Source: CAZMYO01 sp964570525
Lineage (GTDB): Bacteria > Patescibacteriota > Patescibacteriia > Magasanikbacterales > GWA2-37-8
DNA: 12,717 nucleotides
Direction of reading: 5' to 3'
NCBI GenBank assembly: GCA_964570525.1
Contig: CAZMYO010000036.1
Coordinates: forward strand, 1-12,717
Shown here piece after piece: positions 12,526 to 12,717 of the stretch; position 1 is the stretch's first letter; every line of letters begins with the position of its first letter. Under the pieces are notes generated by a model. That model had not been told where the DNA came from. It was given only the letters and a program-made list of their open reading frames with translations, and made no database searches. The position numbers were made by a program, and so were the translations under genes.

Positions 12526-12717
12526 TTATATTTTTTTAATGAGTTGATTCCAAAAGGTGCTCCGCGGCTTCAGCTCATCCGGGGCGGTTGTTGGCGCCAC
12601 TTCTTTTTCTGTGTTCTCGGTGGTCGGCGGTGCGAGTGATTCTTTTATTGATTCTGGCGCCGGCTTGGATTCTTTTGGCGGCGCGGGTTTAGGTAATTCT
12701 TCTGGCTTGGGCAACCG
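12526..12717 (-). CDS. C-terminal end of a proline-rich protein (partial)
   Basis: The frame is open to the window edge, so this is the last 63 codons of a longer gene. A TTG at 12714 could be read as a start but there is no reason to prefer it. The sequence is dominated by Pro, Lys, Glu, Ser and Thr (KPEELPKPAPPKESKPAPES and so on), which is a disordered linker or tail. It ends in a short amphipathic segment, STFWNQLIKKI, which might bind a membrane or a partner. Function cannot be assigned from this piece. Confidence 0.6.
   Translation of the reverse strand, partial: RLPKPEELPKPAPPKESKPAPESIKESLAPPTTENTEKEVAPTTAPDELKPRSTFWNQLIKKI

Overview
The window looks like a piece of a Candidate Phyla Radiation (Patescibacteria) chromosome. 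This is an inference from gene content: a Mur ligase without its N-terminal domain, a TRAX-type translin protein, a serine-recombinase remnant of a type common in these genomes, a bactofilin, several genes without clear Shine-Dalgarno sites, and short 7-bp intergenic repeat arrays. No rRNA or other phylogenetic marker is present, so the assignment is not proven.

Layout, plus strand first. Bases 1-1320 are one apparently intact IS4-family insertion sequence with identical 19-bp ends; the window starts exactly at its left tip. Next comes a compact SOS mutagenesis operon (1432-3379). A promoter with a Gram-positive-type LexA box between its -35 and -10 drives an apparently leaderless lexA/umuD-like gene, and that gene overlaps a Y-family polymerase gene by ATGA. 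A minus-strand tRNA-Lys(UUU) follows. After it come a TRAX-like nuclease gene (3712-4284), a REP-like palindrome, and a cell-envelope block: a MurE-like ligase, an FtsB/DivIC-like septum protein and a membrane-anchored parvulin-type prolyl isomerase. tRNA-Gly(CCC) closes the plus-strand half.

From about 7.3 kb to the end the genes lie on the minus strand. Read in the direction of transcription (right to left) they are: the C-terminal end of a proline-rich protein cut by the window edge, a 33-codon membrane microprotein not captured by usual length cut-offs, a 94-aa Ala/Lys-rich small membrane protein with a good terminator, a hairpin leader, an 814-aa P1B-type metal ATPase without the usual CPx motif, an unrecognised 314-aa multi-pass membrane protein, a 111-aa possible PHA-system-like protein, a bactofilin, and a decayed serine recombinase beside tRNA-Gly.

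The most unusual pattern is intergenic. Both tRNA genes have, directly at their 5' side, a short-repeat array whose units flip strand in the middle. One is an uninterrupted series of nine 7-mer registers running into the first two bases of tRNA-Gly. The other, less regular, ends 8 nt from tRNA-Lys. A third array of four 7-mers with a different sequence lies just before the TRAX-like gene. The three differ in sequence but share the short period. The SOS operon is the other strong candidate: one protein combines a LexA DNA-binding domain with a UmuD-like body and is translationally coupled to its polymerase.
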